64,000 nucleotides of DNA from Pleomorphomonas koreensis DSM 23070 (GTDB lineage Bacteria; Pseudomonadota; Alphaproteobacteria; Rhizobiales; Pleomorphomonadaceae): positions 1-64,000 of the forward strand of contig NZ_AULH01000020.1 in assembly GCF_000425185.1 (NCBI RefSeq), written 5' to 3'. The notes below the pieces were generated by a model. It was not told the DNA's origin. It saw nothing but the letters and a program-made list of their open reading frames with translations, and did no database searches. Within the stretch, counting starts at the first letter, position 1. Each line of letters opens with the position of its first letter. This document shows positions 63,279-64,000 of the stretch, in pieces. The translations under genes were made by a program, and so were the position numbers.

Positions 63279-63572
63279 TCAGGCATCGGCGGCGACGCGG
63301 CGCCGGTTCGGCATCTTGTCACGATAGGCGCGCTGCTGTTCGACGATCTGCTGCCGGCGTTCGGCAAGGTCGTCGGCGGCGAGGCGCTTCTCGATATGCG
63401 CGTTGATGATGTCGATGGCCAGCGGAAAGCAGCCGCAGCAGCGGCCGCGCGTGCCGAGCCGGCGGTAGACGAGGCCGGGGGTGATGACGCGCAGCGGCAT
63501 CTCGGTCAGGAGTTCGTCGACGGCTCCCTGAATGTCTTCGACGGTCAGGACGTTGCAGTGACAGACGATCAT
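63279..63572 (-). CDS. bfd: Bacterioferritin-associated ferredoxin
   Basis: A 97-residue protein. The [2Fe-2S] ligands are VCHCNVLT (CxC) and RGRCCGCFPLAI (CxxC set); the middle helix is DIQGAVDELL. Bfd reduces the heme of bacterioferritin to mobilise stored iron. The C-terminus is longer than in E. coli, with a basic coiled tail (LAERRQQIVEQQRAYRDKM). It faces bfr in the opposite orientation and has an iron box upstream. Confidence 0.93.
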   Translation of the reverse strand: MIVCHCNVLTVEDIQGAVDELLTEMPLRVITPGLVYRRLGTRGRCCGCFPLAIDIINAHIEKRLAADDLAERRQQIVEQQRAYRDKMPNRRRVAADA

Positions 63573-63651
63573 CGACGGACTCCGGGGCGCGCCCTCGGCG
63601 GCGCCCTTGGCTCATTTGCCGGGCGGCGGCCGGTGTTCCCGACCGACTTTG

Positions 63652-63668
63652 TTGATAATCATTATCAA
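63652..63668. promoter_or_regulatory. Iron-responsive palindrome before bfd
   Basis: TTGATAATCATTATCAA is a perfect 17-base palindrome with the GATAAT/ATTATC half-sites of Fur or RirA-type iron regulators. It lies about 80 bases upstream of the bfd start, so bfd should be repressed when iron is plentiful. Confidence 0.75.
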
Positions 63669-63778
63669 GTTCATTTGCAAGCGCGGGCAAGCCCTCGGGG
63701 CCTCATCGCAGACCTGCCGGGCGGCCGACGCAGGGCTCAAGCCACAGCGAATACGGGATTTTCCGGAGGATAGGCGTG

Positions 63779-63810
63779 AAAAACACCCGGCGGAGCGTGC
63801 CGCCGGGTGT
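63779..63810 (-). terminator. Rho-independent terminator of the histidine kinase gene
   Basis: On the minus strand ACACCCGGCGG and CCGCCGGGTGT form an 11-bp perfect stem with a 6-base loop, followed by TTTTT (63783-63779). It lies 28 bases beyond the stop codon. Confidence 0.93.
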
Positions 63811-63837
63811 GGCGTTCCGTCCGGGCGTCGCCGGCCG

Positions 63838-64000
63838 CTACTCGGCGAGCACGCGCGTCGACGGGAAGGTGATCTGGATCATCGTGCCCTGGCCGGGCGT
63901 CGAGTCGATCTGGAAGGCGGCGCGGTTGGCTTCGACCAGCGCCTTGGTCAGCGGCAGGCCGAGGCCGGTGCCGCCGCCGGTGCGCGAGGTCGAGAGCTGG
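63838..64000 (-). CDS. Sensor histidine kinase, C-terminal end (5' part outside window)
   Basis: The last 53 codons of the gene are visible. They read LSTSRTGGGTGLGLPLTKAL, then VEANRAAFQIDSTPGQGTMI and QITFPSTRVLAE. GTGLGLPL is the G2 box of the ATP-binding domain and PGQGTMIQITFP is the final strand. The N-terminal sensor and the phospho-accepting His lie beyond the window. The terminator at 63779-63810 closes the transcript. Confidence 0.93.
   Translation of the reverse strand, partial: QLSTSRTGGGTGLGLPLTKALVEANRAAFQIDSTPGQGTMIQITFPSTRVLAE

Overview
The window comes from the chromosome of a GC-rich alphaproteobacterium, most likely of the order Hyphomicrobiales (Rhizobiales). The order murA, DUF2948, hisD, UPF0262, low-molecular-weight phosphatase, infA, maf, yacG is typical of that class. 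So are the chvE-gguA-gguB type sugar transporter, the Irr-type box before bfr and the GGAAC-N16-CGTT type stress promoters. I cannot name the species.

Layout. (1) Positions 1 to about 5660 are an accessory island. It holds the end of an IS5-type transposase, a PP2C phosphatase gene cut by that IS, a frameshifted Ser/Thr kinase with an FHA-like tail, a second Ser/Thr kinase that ends in a cold-shock-like domain, a small PD-(D/E)XK nuclease-like gene, and a tyrosine integrase beside tRNA-Thr. Its base composition and codon use are visibly less GC-rich than the rest. (2) 5.9-18.0 kb is the core cell-wall, histidine and translation cluster. It is interrupted by a DUF2892 gene, a chemotaxis receptor and htpG on the opposite strand, and it ends at tRNA-Phe. 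(3) 18.2-22.6 kb carries a DUF305 fusion protein, a siderophore-interacting reductase with an iron permease-like protein, and a response regulator. (4) 21.6-28.1 kb is a stress cluster: a DUF892 pair, a BON protein, an SDR, a disordered RDRGRF-repeat protein, an ECF sigma factor and a possible NepR-like protein. Four GGAAC-N16-xGTT boxes with identical spacing lie in front of these genes. (5) 28.3-29.9 kb is a GGDEF-EAL protein. (6) 30-37.8 kb is a pentose or sugar-acid module: an IlvD/Edd-family sugar acid dehydratase, a FadR-type GntR regulator, an aldose 1-epimerase, and a complete CUT2 sugar ABC transporter. (7) 39.3-44.8 kb holds glmU, a Nudix hydrolase, a DUF6998-like protein, an orphan sugar-binding protein and a ROK regulator. 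(8) 44.8-49.2 kb is an RND efflux pair. (9) 49.3-52.5 kb is an assimilatory sulfate reduction operon. (10) 52.7-62.3 kb is a putrescine island: a catabolic operon (glutamine synthetase-like, an unknown protein, an aminotransferase, an FAD oxidase) divergent from a potFGHI transporter. (11) 62.5-63.6 kb is bacterioferritin and its ferredoxin, each with its own iron-control palindrome. (12) The window ends inside a histidine kinase gene with a clear terminator.

The best candidate for something new is the left-end signalling module. The phosphatase, the kinase with the FHA-like tail and the kinase with the cold-shock-like tail overlap by 1 and 4 nucleotides, so they were translated as one unit. 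They sit in an integrase-bearing island next to a nuclease-like gene. The copy here looks damaged: the IS removed the phosphatase N-terminus and kinase 1 is frameshifted. Two other items stand out. One is a protein in the putrescine operon that joins a possible uracil-DNA-glycosylase-like fold to a VapB-like tail. The other is a pair of palindromic repeat families found in intergenic DNA.
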